A DNA stretch of 64,000 nt from Hyphomicrobiales bacterium (GCA_021732215.1 JAKFVL010000004.1:124001-188000); one strand, 5' to 3'. Shown: positions 1-8,521, numbered from the stretch's first letter. A program made the numbers and translations. Notes: generated by a model not told the origin, from the letters alone.

Positions 1-691
1 CCTGGTTTTCGATCTGCAGCGCGCAGGCGCCGGCCTCGATCATCTTTTTGGCAAGCAGATAGGTTGCTTCGGCATTGCCGAAACCTGCGTCGATATCGGC
101 GATCACCGGCACGACGTGGGTCTGGAAGTTGTCGACCTTCTCGATCAGCTTCGCTTCCTTGGCCTTGTCGCCGGCCTTACGCGCTGCGTCGATCTCGCGG
201 AAGATATCGTTGAGTTCGCGCGAGTCGGCCTGACGCAGGAAGGTGTAGAGCTCTTCGATCAGCGCCGGCACCGAGGTCTTCTCGTGCATCGACTGATCCG
301 GCAGCGGTCCGAATTCGGAGCGAAGTGCCGCGATCATCCAGCCCGACAGATACAGGTAGCGGCGGTCGGTCTTGCCGCCGAAATGCTTCTTGATCGAGAT
401 CAGCTTCTGCTGCGCGACGAAGCCATGCCAGCAACCCAGCGACTGGGTGTACTTGGTGGGGTCCGCGTCATACGCGGCCATGTCCGCACGCATCACGTCC
501 GCCGTGTAGCGGGCGATGTCGAGGCCGGTCTTGAAACGGTTCTGCAGACGCATGCGCGCAACCGCTTCGGCGGTCACGCCGTTCCATGTACCCTTGTCCT
601 TGAGGAGGGCCTCGGCAGCCTTGATCTCTGACTGATAGGAAGAGGGGCCCTGGATTGCCTGGTCGGAAATTCCGCGCGATTGGTAATTCAT
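1..691 (-). CDS. aceA: isocitrate lyase, long form (3' end beyond window)
   Basis: Isocitrate lyase cleaves isocitrate to glyoxylate and succinate, the first step of the glyoxylate shunt in the cytoplasm. The visible 230 residues start MNYQSRGISDQ and end in the TIM-barrel stretch DIDAGFGNAEATYLLAKK ... GACALQIENQ. The IENQ ending is typical of the longer (about 530-550 aa) isocitrate lyases of Pseudomonas and Bradyrhizobiaceae rather than the shorter E. coli type. The catalytic KKCGH loop lies past the window edge. The ATG at 691 is the first in-frame start. The gene is divergent from an ScfR/RamB-type regulator, across a 150-bp gap with AT-rich inverted repeats, which suggests direct control by that regulator. 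Confidence 0.95.
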   Translation of the reverse strand, partial: MNYQSRGISDQAIQGPSSYQSEIKAAEALLKDKGTWNGVTAEAVARMRLQNRFKTGLDIARYTADVMRADMAAYDADPTKYTQSLGCWHGFVAQQKLISIKKHFGGKTDRRYLYLSGWMIAALRSEFGPLPDQSMHEKTSVPALIEELYTFLRQADSRELNDIFREIDAARKAGDKAKEAKLIEKVDNFQTHVVPVIADIDAGFGNAEATYLLAKKMIEAGACALQIENQ

Positions 692-772
692 GATGCTGCT
701 CCCGAATGAAGTTGTCCCTGTTTGAACGCATCATTCGGCCAATCGCCAGTGGATTCAGAGATAGCTTGTCAG

Positions 773-814
773 ACTTTACAAACTTATCTTGTAATGTTGT
801 AATTATTATACAAG
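773..814. promoter_or_regulatory. candidate ScfR/RamB-type operators between aceA and scfR
   Basis: The gap holds two overlapping inverted repeats: TTACAA (776-781) with TTGTAA (789-794), and CTTGTA (788-793) with TACAAG (809-814). The string ACTTTACAAAC at 773-783 differs by one base from the ACTTTGCAAA core I recall for RamB sites in actinobacteria. The AT-richness stands out against the flanking genes. Operator function is inferred from position between a glyoxylate-shunt gene and a RamB-like regulator. Confidence 0.5.
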
Positions 815-841
815 GATAGTTATCGGCGAGGCTATTTCCTG

Positions 842-2281
842 ATGGCGACATCGACAATCCGCTCGGTTTTCATGGGTCCGCGGCTGAGGCGGCTGCGACG
901 CGATCTCGGTTTGACGCAGGCGGATATGGCGGCCGATCTCGACATATCCGCGCCTTACGTGGCGCTTCTGGAGCGTAACCAGCGCCCGGTCACGGCGGAC
1001 ATGCTGTTGCGTCTGGCGCGCACCTACAAGATTGACCTCGCCGACCTCGCTGGCGACGGCGGCGCCGATCACACGGTGCGCATGCAGGCCGTTCTGAAAG
1101 AGCCGATGTTTGCTGACATCGATATTCCCTCGCTTGAGATCAGCGATATCGCCATCGGCTATCCGGGGCTGGCCGAGGCCTTCCTGCGGCTCTACACGGC
1201 CTATCGCGAGGAGCAGCTCGCGCTGGCGGATCGCACAGGCCCGCGACTCACAGGGGTCGAGTCGAAATCGCGCCGGGGTGGTCTGGATGCCAACGATCCC
1301 GTCGCGGAGGTCCGCAGGTTTCTGGCCGCGCGCAAGAACAACTTCGCGGATATCGACGACGCGGCCGAGGGCGTTCTGCAAGGTCCCGCCGATACCAACT
1401 GGCTGATCGAGCGGCTGAAGGTTCGTCACAACCTTCGCGTCCGTCATCTGCCGCCAACGGTCATGCTCGGCTCGGTCCGGCGGCTGGATCGTCACCGCAA
1501 GGAAATCCTGTTCGACGACTCGCTCGACACGGCGAGCTTCACCTTCCAGTTGGCGCAGCAACTCGCCTATCTCGAGTTCGAGAACGAGATCGCCGCAGCG
1601 CTGAAAGCCGGCCACTTCAGCACCAAAAGCGGAAAGCTGCTGGCGCATCGTTCGCTCGCGAGCTACGCCGCAGCGGCGCTGATCATGCCGTATTCCGAGT
1701 TCGCGAAAGCGGCTGATGCGCGTCGTTACGATGTTGAAGCCCTGGCGCGGCAGTTTTCCACGAGCTTCGAACAGACCGCACATCGCATCACCACGTTGCA
1801 ACGGCCGGGCGCGGAAAAAGTCCCGTTCTTTCTGATCCGCGTCGATCCCGCGGGCAATATCTCCAAGTTGCTCGACGGCGCCGGCTTCCCCTTTGCCAAG
1901 CACGGCGGAGCCTGTCCGTTATGGTCGGTTCACGGGGTCTTCAAGACGCCGCGCCAGATCGTGACGCAATGGCTGGAATTGCCCGATGGCCAGCGGTTCT
2001 ATTCCATCGCCCGCACGGTCACGGCCGGCGGCGGTTCGTTCGGCGCGGTGCGCGTGGAGCGCGCCATTGCGATCGGCTGCGCCGCCGAGCATGCGGGAAA
2101 ATTGATCTATACCAGCGATGACTCCGGGCCGCGCGCCGATGCACCGACGCCGATCGGCGTCGCATGCCGCGTCTGTCATCGCCCGACATGCGCGGCGCGA
2201 TCCGAACTTCCGATCGGCCGCGAACTGCTTCCCGACGACTACCGGCGGCTCAATGTTCCGTTCGGGTTCTCGTCCGACTGA
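842..2281 (+). CDS. ScfR/RamB-type transcriptional regulator (XRE HTH + ImmA/IrrE-like + DUF2083-type domain)
   Basis: The 479-aa protein has an N-terminal XRE-type helix-turn-helix (about residues 11-65, LRRLRRDLGLTQADMAADLD), a central ImmA/IrrE-like region (about 165-300) and a C-terminal domain ending with a CRVCHRPTC cysteine cluster. This is the layout of short-chain fatty acyl regulators and of RamB, which control isocitrate lyase and acetate metabolism in other bacteria. The HEXXH protease motif expected in the ImmA region is absent: the matching helix reads FQLAQQLAYLE (about 235-245), so the domain probably senses a ligand rather than cleaving. The gene is divergent from aceA. The role is inferred from domains and context. 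Confidence 0.85.
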   Translation: MATSTIRSVFMGPRLRRLRRDLGLTQADMAADLDISAPYVALLERNQRPVTADMLLRLARTYKIDLADLAGDGGADHTVRMQAVLKEPMFADIDIPSLEISDIAIGYPGLAEAFLRLYTAYREEQLALADRTGPRLTGVESKSRRGGLDANDPVAEVRRFLAARKNNFADIDDAAEGVLQGPADTNWLIERLKVRHNLRVRHLPPTVMLGSVRRLDRHRKEILFDDSLDTASFTFQLAQQLAYLEFENEIAAALKAGHFSTKSGKLLAHRSLASYAAAALIMPYSEFAKAADARRYDVEALARQFSTSFEQTAHRITTLQRPGAEKVPFFLIRVDPAGNISKLLDGAGFPFAKHGGACPLWSVHGVFKTPRQIVTQWLELPDGQRFYSIARTVTAGGGSFGAVRVERAIAIGCAAEHAGKLIYTSDDSGPRADAPTPIGVACRVCHRPTCAARSELPIGRELLPDDYRRLNVPFGFSSD

Positions 2282-2406
2282 TCGTTTGTGAGGCGCGCCG
2301 ACACTGGATTCCTGCAAAATATCCATTACAAACGGCAGCGGCTTGACTAGATACAATCCAGGATTACAGCGTGAAGATGCGCGTGGCTGGATAGCAGGAG
2401 ACTGAC

Positions 2407-2613
2407 ATGAGTGGCGGCAGCAATTTCTGGGTCATTGGCGGCGAGTTCGGTTCGATGAACTTTCACAAGCTCGTGGCGGGTTCGGCGCAGGTGCAGGGTC
2501 CGTTCAAGACCCGCAAGGAAGCCGAAGACGCCTGGAAGGTTGTCTCGGAAGAGAACCGGCACAAGGCCGGCGTGCGCTTCTCGATCGTTGAGGAGCCGAG
2601 CCGCACGTCCTGA
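2407..2613 (+). CDS. DUF4170 family small protein
   Basis: A 68-aa soluble protein starting MSGGSNFWVIGGEFGSMNFH, recognised as the alphaproteobacterial DUF4170 family. It contains the FKTRKEAEDAWK segment typical of small single-domain proteins of this group. There is no signal peptide or membrane segment, and no function is known to me. An AGGAG-like Shine-Dalgarno (AGCAGGAGACTGAC) precedes the ATG. A strong intrinsic terminator follows 27 bp after the stop, so the gene is probably monocistronic. Confidence 0.8.
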   Translation: MSGGSNFWVIGGEFGSMNFHKLVAGSAQVQGPFKTRKEAEDAWKVVSEENRHKAGVRFSIVEEPSRTS

Positions 2614-2639
2614 TCCAAAAGCCGGCCGACGTTTCACAG

Positions 2640-2679
2640 CGGCTCCGTCCGGCATGTCCGGGCGGGGCCGTTTGATTTT
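2640..2679 (+). terminator. intrinsic terminator after DUF4170 gene
   Basis: A 13-bp stem (2640-2652 with 2658-2670, two G-U pairs, loop CATGT) is followed by TTTGATTTT. It lies 27 bp downstream of the DUF4170 stop codon and reads in the same direction. Confidence 0.75.
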
Positions 2680-2802
2680 CGGCCTCGATCCCCGCGCGGC
2701 GCTTCCGCCCGCTTGGAAGTCATTGGTTTTCAAGGCCCTTTGCCCTGATCGTGGTAACTGATAAGTTAACGAAACATTCCGATCCGCGGGAAAGGCCAGA
2801 CG

Positions 2803-3363
2803 ATGTCCGAGCCGAGTGCAGACAACAGCAATGCCGAGCGCCCGGTGAAGCTGCGCGACGCGATGCGCCGCGCCCGCATCGAAGCCGCCGATCGCACCGG
2901 CGTCGTGGTCGACCTGCGCGATGCGGAAGTGGCGCGGCTCGAAATCCTCAACGAGGCGCTCGATTCGCTGTTCAAGGAAATTCCCGACCGGGTCGATCTG
3001 TTCGATCGCGGCATCAGCCAGGGCGACACGCCGCGGCTGTGGATCGACGTGGTCGCGCACGTCATGATGGGGCGCGACAAGCGGCAATATCGTTTCGTGC
3101 GCGATACGCGATTTGGCCGGACGGTGCTGGCGGAGTCGCACGAGACCAGGCCGATCGTCGAAGCCATCACCGATTACATCGCGCGGCGGATCATCGAGCG
3201 CGAGCATGCCTTGACGGATTCATCGATGCTCGCCACCACGGCCGCGGCCGAAATTGCACCGCTCAGGCGCTCGCGCGGAATCTGGACGTTCGTGATCGGC
3301 GCCGTGTTCGGTGCTGCCGTTCTGCTTGGCATCGCAGCCATTGCGGTGCTGCGCGGCGGCTAG
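2803..3363 (+). CDS. hypothetical tail-anchored membrane protein
   Basis: A 186-aa protein with a hydrophilic N-terminal region of about 155 residues rich in Arg, Asp and Glu, and one C-terminal hydrophobic segment (about 160-182, FVIGAVFGAAVLLGIAAIAV). It therefore looks tail-anchored, with the bulk in the cytoplasm. No catalytic motif is recognised. The ATG at 2803 follows GGAAAGGCCAGACG, an acceptable ribosome-binding region. The gene converges with the phosphoesterase gene, overlapping it by four bases at the stop codons. I do not recognise a named family. Confidence 0.7.
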   Translation: MSEPSADNSNAERPVKLRDAMRRARIEAADRTGVVVDLRDAEVARLEILNEALDSLFKEIPDRVDLFDRGISQGDTPRLWIDVVAHVMMGRDKRQYRFVRDTRFGRTVLAESHETRPIVEAITDYIARRIIEREHALTDSSMLATTAAAEIAPLRRSRGIWTFVIGAVFGAAVLLGIAAIAVLRGG

Positions 3364-4259
3364 ATCAACCGCGTCTGCCGTACATTCTTCCAGGTCCCGT
3401 TTTTGAGCGCCGATCGCACGCGCATGTCGCAGCGCCAATGGTCGCTTTCGCGTGTGATCGCAAACAGATTGTAGGCCGCCGGATCGTGCTTGCCATCGTC
3501 AGCGGCGGATGCTGACGGCACGCCGACGACCGGAATTTTCCCGCTAATGCCATCGACCCAGAGTGTCGCGTGGCGATGATCGTGGCCGTGGAGCACGAGC
3601 TCCGCGCCGCGCCGCCGCAGGATGGCCGTCAGTTCGTCCGCATCGCGCAGCCGCTTGTGCCTGCGCTTGCCGTCGGTATCGAGCGGATGATGAATCAGGA
3701 TCACGCGAAACGCTTCATCGGGCGAGATGCCTGCGAGAGTTTGTTCGAGCGCCGCAAGCTGCGCTGCGCCGAGTTGACCTGTCGCCATGAATGGCAGCGT
3801 CGGTACGGCCGTCGATAATCCGATCAGCGCCAGCGGTCCACGCCGCTGCACATATGGAAAGGTGACGGAGCTACCCGGTGTCGCCTTGTCGCCCCGCAGA
3901 TAATCCGCCCATTCGCTCGCGAAGCGATCATGCATCTGAGGCACGTAGGCATCGTGATTGCCGGGGACGAGCGACACATGCTCCGGTGGACCGACGCTGC
4001 CCAGCCATTTGGCGGCTTGCCTGAACTCCGCATCGAGCGAGATGTTCACCAGATCGCCGGTGATCGCGATGTGATCTGGGCGTTGGGCCGTCACATCGGC
4101 GATCAGGGCATTGAGCACGTCGCGCTGATGAAAGGCATGGCGATTGCGCGTCCAGTTCAGATAGCCGAGTACACGCTTGCCCATCAGCTCGCGCGCCGAC
4201 GGCTGCGGCAGCGGCGCCAGATGCGGATCGGACAGATGAGCCAGGACATATGCCGTCAT
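3360..4259 (-). CDS. calcineurin-like metallophosphoesterase
   Basis: The protein shows the full binuclear metal site of calcineurin-like phosphoesterases: D-x-H near the N terminus (LAHLSDPHL), GDLVN, GNHD (LVPGNHDAY) and, later, H in ILIHHPLD plus the GHDH pair (LHGHDHRH). Such enzymes hydrolyse phosphodiesters; the cAMP-phosphodiesterase-like (CpdA/Icc) subgroup fits best, but the substrate cannot be read from sequence. The start is placed at the ATG at 4259 (MTAYVLAHLSDPH), because the family begins directly before the first metal motif; an upstream in-frame extension of 31 codons lacks similarity. Predicted length is 299 aa. Confidence 0.88.
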   Translation of the reverse strand: MTAYVLAHLSDPHLAPLPQPSARELMGKRVLGYLNWTRNRHAFHQRDVLNALIADVTAQRPDHIAITGDLVNISLDAEFRQAAKWLGSVGPPEHVSLVPGNHDAYVPQMHDRFASEWADYLRGDKATPGSSVTFPYVQRRGPLALIGLSTAVPTLPFMATGQLGAAQLAALEQTLAGISPDEAFRVILIHHPLDTDGKRRHKRLRDADELTAILRRRGAELVLHGHDHRHATLWVDGISGKIPVVGVPSASAADDGKHDPAAYNLFAITRESDHWRCDMRVRSALKNGTWKNVRQTRLI

Positions 4260-4380
4260 ATGATGTGATGCATAAGCGCGCCGCCGTCTTTGAAAGCCGG
4301 TCTGCTTTTGGCAAGATGCGCGGCATGGCGCAAGATACCAGACCACACGCACTGCCCGATCCGCCGTGCGGGGACATCAG

Positions 4381-4869
4381 GTGAGGACTGTTTCCGATTT
4401 GCGGCGCAGGTTCGAGCCGGCAATCCGGCGTCTGTTCCATTTCTATTCGCGATTCGCGCGCGGCATGACCATGGGCGTGCGGGCGCTGGTGCTCGACGCG
4501 GATAATCGCATCTTTCTCGTCAAGCACAGTTATGTCGACGGATGGCATTTGCCCGGTGGCGGTGTCGAGGTCGGCGAGACGGTGCTGGAGTCGCTGGCGC
4601 GTGAGCTGATGGAAGAGGGGCTGATCGAGATGATCGGTGCGCCGGTATTGCATGGCGTGTTCTTCAGCCGCGGTGTCTCGAAGCGCGATCACGTCGTGGT
4701 CTATGTGGTGCGGTCGTATCGGCAGCAGCGCATGCCGGAGCCGAACAGCGAGATCGTCGCCTGTGGTTTCTTCGCACGCTCGGAGCTTCCGTCCGACACC
4801 ACGCTCGGCACGCGCAACCGCATTGCCGAAGTGTTCGACGGCAAGCCGCCGATCCCGGACTGGCGCTGA
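4381..4869 (+). CDS. NUDIX hydrolase
   Basis: The translation contains a NUDIX box GGGVEVGETVLE...RELMEEG. The glycine usual after the EE pair (REUxEExGU) is shifted or replaced, as the sequence reads EEGLIE. The N-terminal Arg-rich helix followed by MTMGVRALVLDADNRIFLVKHSY is typical of the stand-alone pyrophosphatase group. The substrate is unknown. Both candidate starts are GTG: 4381 is preferred because GGGGA lies 7-11 bases upstream, whereas 4366 has no such signal. Predicted length is 162 aa. The GNAT gene follows 45 bp downstream in the same direction. Confidence 0.85.
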   Translation: MRTVSDLRRRFEPAIRRLFHFYSRFARGMTMGVRALVLDADNRIFLVKHSYVDGWHLPGGGVEVGETVLESLARELMEEGLIEMIGAPVLHGVFFSRGVSKRDHVVVYVVRSYRQQRMPEPNSEIVACGFFARSELPSDTTLGTRNRIAEVFDGKPPIPDWR

Positions 4870-4914
4870 CCATTTGGGGATGCTATTCCGCGCCACCAGC
4901 GAAGCGAATTTGAC

Positions 4915-5436
4915 ATGAACGAGCTTTCCCTCACCATCCGCGCCGAAACGCCGGCCGACGAGCAGGCGATCGAACGGCTGCACGAGCGCACTTTCGGTCC
5001 CGGCCGGTTTGTGCTTAGCGCCTACCGGCTGCGCGAGCATGTCGAGCATCGCCTCGATCTCTCGTTCACGGCGCGCATCGGCACGCTGCTGGTCGGCTCG
5101 GTGCGGCAACTGCCGATCTGCATCGGCGATACGCCCGCGCTGCTGCTGGGGCCGCTGACGGTCGAGCCTCCGTTCCGCGAACGCGGGATCGGCAAGGCGC
5201 TGCTTGAGCGCGCGCTGAAGGACTCAAAGGCCGCGGGTCAGCGCCTGATCGTGCTGGTCGGCGACGAGCCTTATTACAAGCGCGTCGGCTTCCGCAGGAT
5301 TCCGCGCGGCCGCGCCACCATGCCCGGCCCGGTGGATTACGGCCGCCTGCTGATCGCCGAACTCGTGGACGGCGCATTCGAGAACGTCAGCGGCGCGATC
5401 CGCCCCGACTGGAGCGCGGTGCCGATACCGGACTAG
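4915..5436 (+). CDS. GNAT family N-acetyltransferase (YhbS-like)
   Basis: A 173-aa single-domain acetyltransferase. The acetyl-CoA binding motif A is visible as LTVEPPFRERGIGKALLERAL (about residues 82-102), followed by LIVLVGDEPYYKRVGFRRIP, the YxxxGF motif typical of COG3153/YhbS-type proteins. The acceptor is unknown. The ATG at 4915 overlaps a 14-nt string shared with a palindromic repeat at 14488-14501. The stop at 5436 is two bases before an intergenic palindromic repeat. Confidence 0.88.
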   Translation: MNELSLTIRAETPADEQAIERLHERTFGPGRFVLSAYRLREHVEHRLDLSFTARIGTLLVGSVRQLPICIGDTPALLLGPLTVEPPFRERGIGKALLERALKDSKAAGQRLIVLVGDEPYYKRVGFRRIPRGRATMPGPVDYGRLLIAELVDGAFENVSGAIRPDWSAVPIPD

Positions 5437-5438
5437 CT

Positions 5439-5520
5439 CGTCATTGCGAGGAGCGTTAGCGACGAAGCAATCCAGTTTCAGAGCAATAGGCTGGATTGCT
5501 TCGCTCCGCTCGCAATGACG
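5439..5520. repeat. palindromic repeat, family A copy 1
   Basis: An 82-bp imperfect palindrome with perfect 12-bp ends: CGTCATTGCGAG at 5439-5450 and its complement ending at 5520. The inner arms read AGCAATCCAG and CTGGATTGCT. Related copies lie at 31558-31640 and 41193-41273, with a hybrid at 42640-42716. It fills the gap between two convergent genes. Confidence 0.9.
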
Positions 5521-5525
5521 CAATT

Positions 5526-7856
5526 TCAGAACTTCACATTCGCGAACGCCCGCACGCCGATGCCCGGCAACAGCACCTCGTCCTTTGTAAATGAGGCATG
5601 ATTGCGGATATCGTCGTTGAGCAGATTGTCGCCGACGATTCCCACAGTGAACTCGCTGATGCCGAAGCCGGACGGTTTCAGCTTTTGCGTGTAGCTGATC
5701 TCCGCCTTCAGCCGGTTGTAACCGGGCGTCGCCGTCTCGATGCCGCCGATGTTGTTTTGCGCGAACGCATGCAGCAGGCTGACGCGCGCCAGCCATCCAG
5801 AATCGCGATAGTAGATGCCGCCGCCCAACCGTTGCGGCGGGATGCGCGGCACGTTGGTGCCGTCGGTGAAGGTCGCGCGCACGATGTCGTATTGTCCTTC
5901 GACTCCAAAAACACCGGCCCACACCGGCAGCACATCGTACTGGAACTGGAATTCGCCGCCGCGGAAGGTCGCGTTGCGCTGAGAATACACCGCCTGATTC
6001 AATTCGCCGGCCGGGTCGCCGCAAGAGGCAAACGTCTCGTCGCAGTTGACGCCCGTCAGATTGCGGAAGATGAACCCGTTGAAGCGCGTGTAATAGGCCG
6101 TTAGCTCGAACCGGAGCGGTCCCCTGGCGCGGCGCAGGCCCGCCTCGATCGATTGCGCGCTTTCGATCCTGAGATTTGGATTTCCGATATCGAATGTGGT
6201 GGTGGCGTCATGCGGACCGCGCGAGAACAATTCGGCCGGTTTCGGTGCGCGTTCGACATATTGCCCTGTGAGGCTCGCCACGAGATCCCAGCCGAGCTCC
6301 TGGATCAGTCCCGCGCTGGCGCTTTTCGGCGTGAAGTTGAGATTGCGCGCCACGTTCGGCCGGTCGATGCCGTCCGGTAGAAAGTCCGCCGGGAAATCCG
6401 GGGTGATGCCGCGCAGGCTGATGGTCTCGATGCGGCCCGCAATCTGCGCTTTGGTGCTGTCGCTGAACCTGAACTCGTTGAAGATGTAACCGGCCACGCG
6501 CGAATTCGAGTTGGCATCGAACAATCCGTTGAACTGTTCGCCGGGCGCGTCGCCCGGTGCATTGAGCCGCTGATGTCCGGCCTGCACGCCGATCGCCGTG
6601 GTGAGTGCGGCGAACCGGACATTGAGCGGCGCGAATTGGACCTCGACGCGGCCTTCCTGCTCGCGGTTGGTGAAGGTCTGCCGCACGCCGTCGGTCGAGA
6701 AATCCAGCGCGTCCGCGCGCCCGAGTTCGTTGTGCTTGTAGTCGGTCGCGCCGGCCCAGAAGCGAACCGCTTCGATCGCTGCAGCATCCGGGCGGTATTC
6801 GCCCTTGGCGCTGAGCTTGGTCTGTTTCGCGTCGATGCGGGTGCCGAATGTTTCGCCCTCGCTGCCGGGAATGCGATAGAGACTGTTGGTCTGCGATACC
6901 GCACCACCGATGAAACCGCCGGTGAACAGGTAAGAGCCGCCGACCGAACCGCCTTCCGATTGCGTCGCCGAGTTCAGTTGCTTACCGGTGAACGGCCGCG
7001 CCGGATCGAACACGTATGGATTTCTTGGAATCCGGTAGTCGTCGGTCTTGCGCGCATAGCCGTCGGCGTGGAGCGCGAAATTGCCTGCGCCGGCATCGAG
7101 CAATACGCCACCTTCGCGTCCGTTGTTGACCGTATCGACCGAACCGCGCGATTCGAACGTCACGCATGGTGACGGCACGTTGCTTGCCGCGAACTGACCG
7201 AAAGTCCGGAACGGCGCGGTCACCGCACACGGAGATGCCTCGGGGATCCGGTTGTTGGTGGCGCTGACCACGCCTCCGATCGATTGCGAGCCGTAACGCA
7301 ACGTCGCCGGACCGCGCACCACCTCGACCTGGCTGGTCGCGAGTGGATCGATCGGCACGAAATGGTCTTCGCCGAGGTCCGAAGCGCCGCCGCTACTGAC
7401 GCCGTTTTCGGCGATGCCGACGCGGTTGCTGTCAAGTCCGCGAATGATCGGCCGGCTCGATGCTCCCGGCGCGAACGACGATCCGGTGATGCCGGGCTTG
7501 TTGTTCAGGAGATCGCCGAGCGTGCTCGCGGCGCTGCGGCGGATTTCGTCGTTGGTTACGACGGTCACGGTCGCGAACTGGTCGGTCACGATCGGCAATG
7601 TACCGGGCTGCGGCGTTGCCGCGACGGCTGGCGGAGGAGGCGTTTGCGGAATGACGACTGCGGGCGCGCGGGCCGAGCGGCGAACCGTCGGAGCGTCCGG
7701 CTTCGGCCGGACTGGTTTGCGGCGCGCGATCGGGCTCGGCGCATCGACGGTGACCTCGGGCAGCGTCTGCTGAGCGCGCGCTGCGTGACGGGCGTCTGCC
7801 ATGACGCCGAGCGCAACGCCGCACAGCAGCGCTGCATGAATCCTTGAGCGAAACAT
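5526..7856 (-). CDS. TonB-dependent receptor, ZnuD-like (probable zinc receptor)
   Basis: A 776-aa outer-membrane receptor that takes up its ligand through the plug and beta-barrel using TonB energy. It begins with a signal peptide (MFRSRIHAALLCGVALG ... AHARAQQ), then a Pro/Arg-rich linker, a plug with LGDLLNNKPGITGSSF and VEVVRGPATLRYGSQSIGG (about residues 100-220), and a C-terminal barrel ending in aromatic Phe (FANVKF). The plug motif with ATNNRIPE resembles ZnuD zinc receptors. The start at 7856 is chosen because the signal peptide begins there. It lies 90 bp downstream of a His-rich protein gene behind a Zur-box-like palindrome, supporting zinc as substrate. This assignment is inference. 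Confidence 0.85.
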   Translation of the reverse strand: MFRSRIHAALLCGVALGVMADARHAARAQQTLPEVTVDAPSPIARRKPVRPKPDAPTVRRSARAPAVVIPQTPPPPAVAATPQPGTLPIVTDQFATVTVVTNDEIRRSAASTLGDLLNNKPGITGSSFAPGASSRPIIRGLDSNRVGIAENGVSSGGASDLGEDHFVPIDPLATSQVEVVRGPATLRYGSQSIGGVVSATNNRIPEASPCAVTAPFRTFGQFAASNVPSPCVTFESRGSVDTVNNGREGGVLLDAGAGNFALHADGYARKTDDYRIPRNPYVFDPARPFTGKQLNSATQSEGGSVGGSYLFTGGFIGGAVSQTNSLYRIPGSEGETFGTRIDAKQTKLSAKGEYRPDAAAIEAVRFWAGATDYKHNELGRADALDFSTDGVRQTFTNREQEGRVEVQFAPLNVRFAALTTAIGVQAGHQRLNAPGDAPGEQFNGLFDANSNSRVAGYIFNEFRFSDSTKAQIAGRIETISLRGITPDFPADFLPDGIDRPNVARNLNFTPKSASAGLIQELGWDLVASLTGQYVERAPKPAELFSRGPHDATTTFDIGNPNLRIESAQSIEAGLRRARGPLRFELTAYYTRFNGFIFRNLTGVNCDETFASCGDPAGELNQAVYSQRNATFRGGEFQFQYDVLPVWAGVFGVEGQYDIVRATFTDGTNVPRIPPQRLGGGIYYRDSGWLARVSLLHAFAQNNIGGIETATPGYNRLKAEISYTQKLKPSGFGISEFTVGIVGDNLLNDDIRNHASFTKDEVLLPGIGVRAFANVKF

Positions 7857-7946
7857 GTTGTCTTTTCCTGATGTCGATTGAACCGGCAATGGCGTGCGCC
7901 ATCGCCCCGCGAACGGCATGAGCCGTGCGCGAGCGATCGGTCGTCG

Positions 7947-8315
7947 TCAGGGTTGAGGCGGAGCGCGGGATTGGAACGGGCGGCGGCGGGGATCGCCGGT
8001 GGCTTGCGCGATGGCGATGCCGGGCAGTTCCAGCGCCACATGCGCGCGAGCGGGAAGCGCTGGAGCGGATGGCGGCGTAAGGGCCTGCGCCAGCGATGCG
8101 GCCGTACAGACGGTGCAGGCGTCAGGCCGTTTGCCGTCGTGGTCATGATCTTTGTCGTGATCGGCGCCGGTGTGGTCGTGGGCGACCTCCAGGGCGGCCG
8201 CGGGCATGCCGGCCCATTCGGGGTGGAAGTGGCCAAAGGCGCTGACCAACTGGAGAGCAAGCGCCAGCAGCGCCACCAGTCCCGCCGATCTTGCGTTTGC
8301 ACGCGCCCAAGCCAT
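7947..8315 (-). CDS. His-rich secreted or membrane protein, DUF2946-like
   Basis: A 122-aa protein with an N-terminal hydrophobic segment (AGLVALLALALQLVSAFGHF), then a metal-binding-like stretch HDHTGADHDKDHDHDGK, and a CTVC motif in DACTVCTAASLAQA. The hydrophobic start plus CxxC with few other features resembles DUF2946 proteins that travel with metal receptors. The ATG at 8315 is preferred; a TTG four codons upstream is also possible. It precedes the receptor gene in the same direction, so the two probably form a zinc-limitation operon. A periplasmic zinc-binding role is inferred from the His content. Confidence 0.75.
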   Translation of the reverse strand: MAWARANARSAGLVALLALALQLVSAFGHFHPEWAGMPAAALEVAHDHTGADHDKDHDHDGKRPDACTVCTAASLAQALTPPSAPALPARAHVALELPGIAIAQATGDPRRRPFQSRAPPQP

Positions 8316-8355
8316 CGTTTGCCCCAAACAGGCCCTGCCGGTGGCAGCACCCTAG

Positions 8356-8372
8356 ATGTTATAATGTAACAT
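8356..8372. promoter_or_regulatory. candidate Zur box
   Basis: The sequence ATGTTATAATGTAACAT is an inverted repeat (ATGTTA, 5-bp spacer, TAACAT) whose core GTTATAATGTAAC closely resembles the GTTATANNATAAC-type zinc uptake regulator boxes of alphaproteobacteria. It lies about 40 bp upstream of the His-rich protein ATG. Zur repression under zinc sufficiency is inferred. Confidence 0.7.
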
Positions 8373-8521
8373 TTCTGGGGTGGCAAAAGTCAATGCCGCC
8401 GGGCGCATGGTTTCCATACGCCGGATCAATATGAGCGGGGATGCCAGGTTGTTCGGCACAGGTTGCTCGGGGAAGGAGGGTGTAGGCCATTGGCCGAGTC
8501 GGCCATTGGCCTGGCGGCGGC

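Noticed and set aside
2754-2785. Possible CtrA site near GGTAACTGATAAGTTAACG
   Set aside because: Half-site spacing does not match TTAA-N7-TTAA; only one half-site is intact.
7857-8521. Cobalamin riboswitch ahead of the TonB-dependent receptor
   Set aside because: No B12-box-like sequence was seen; the palindrome found is Zur-like and short.
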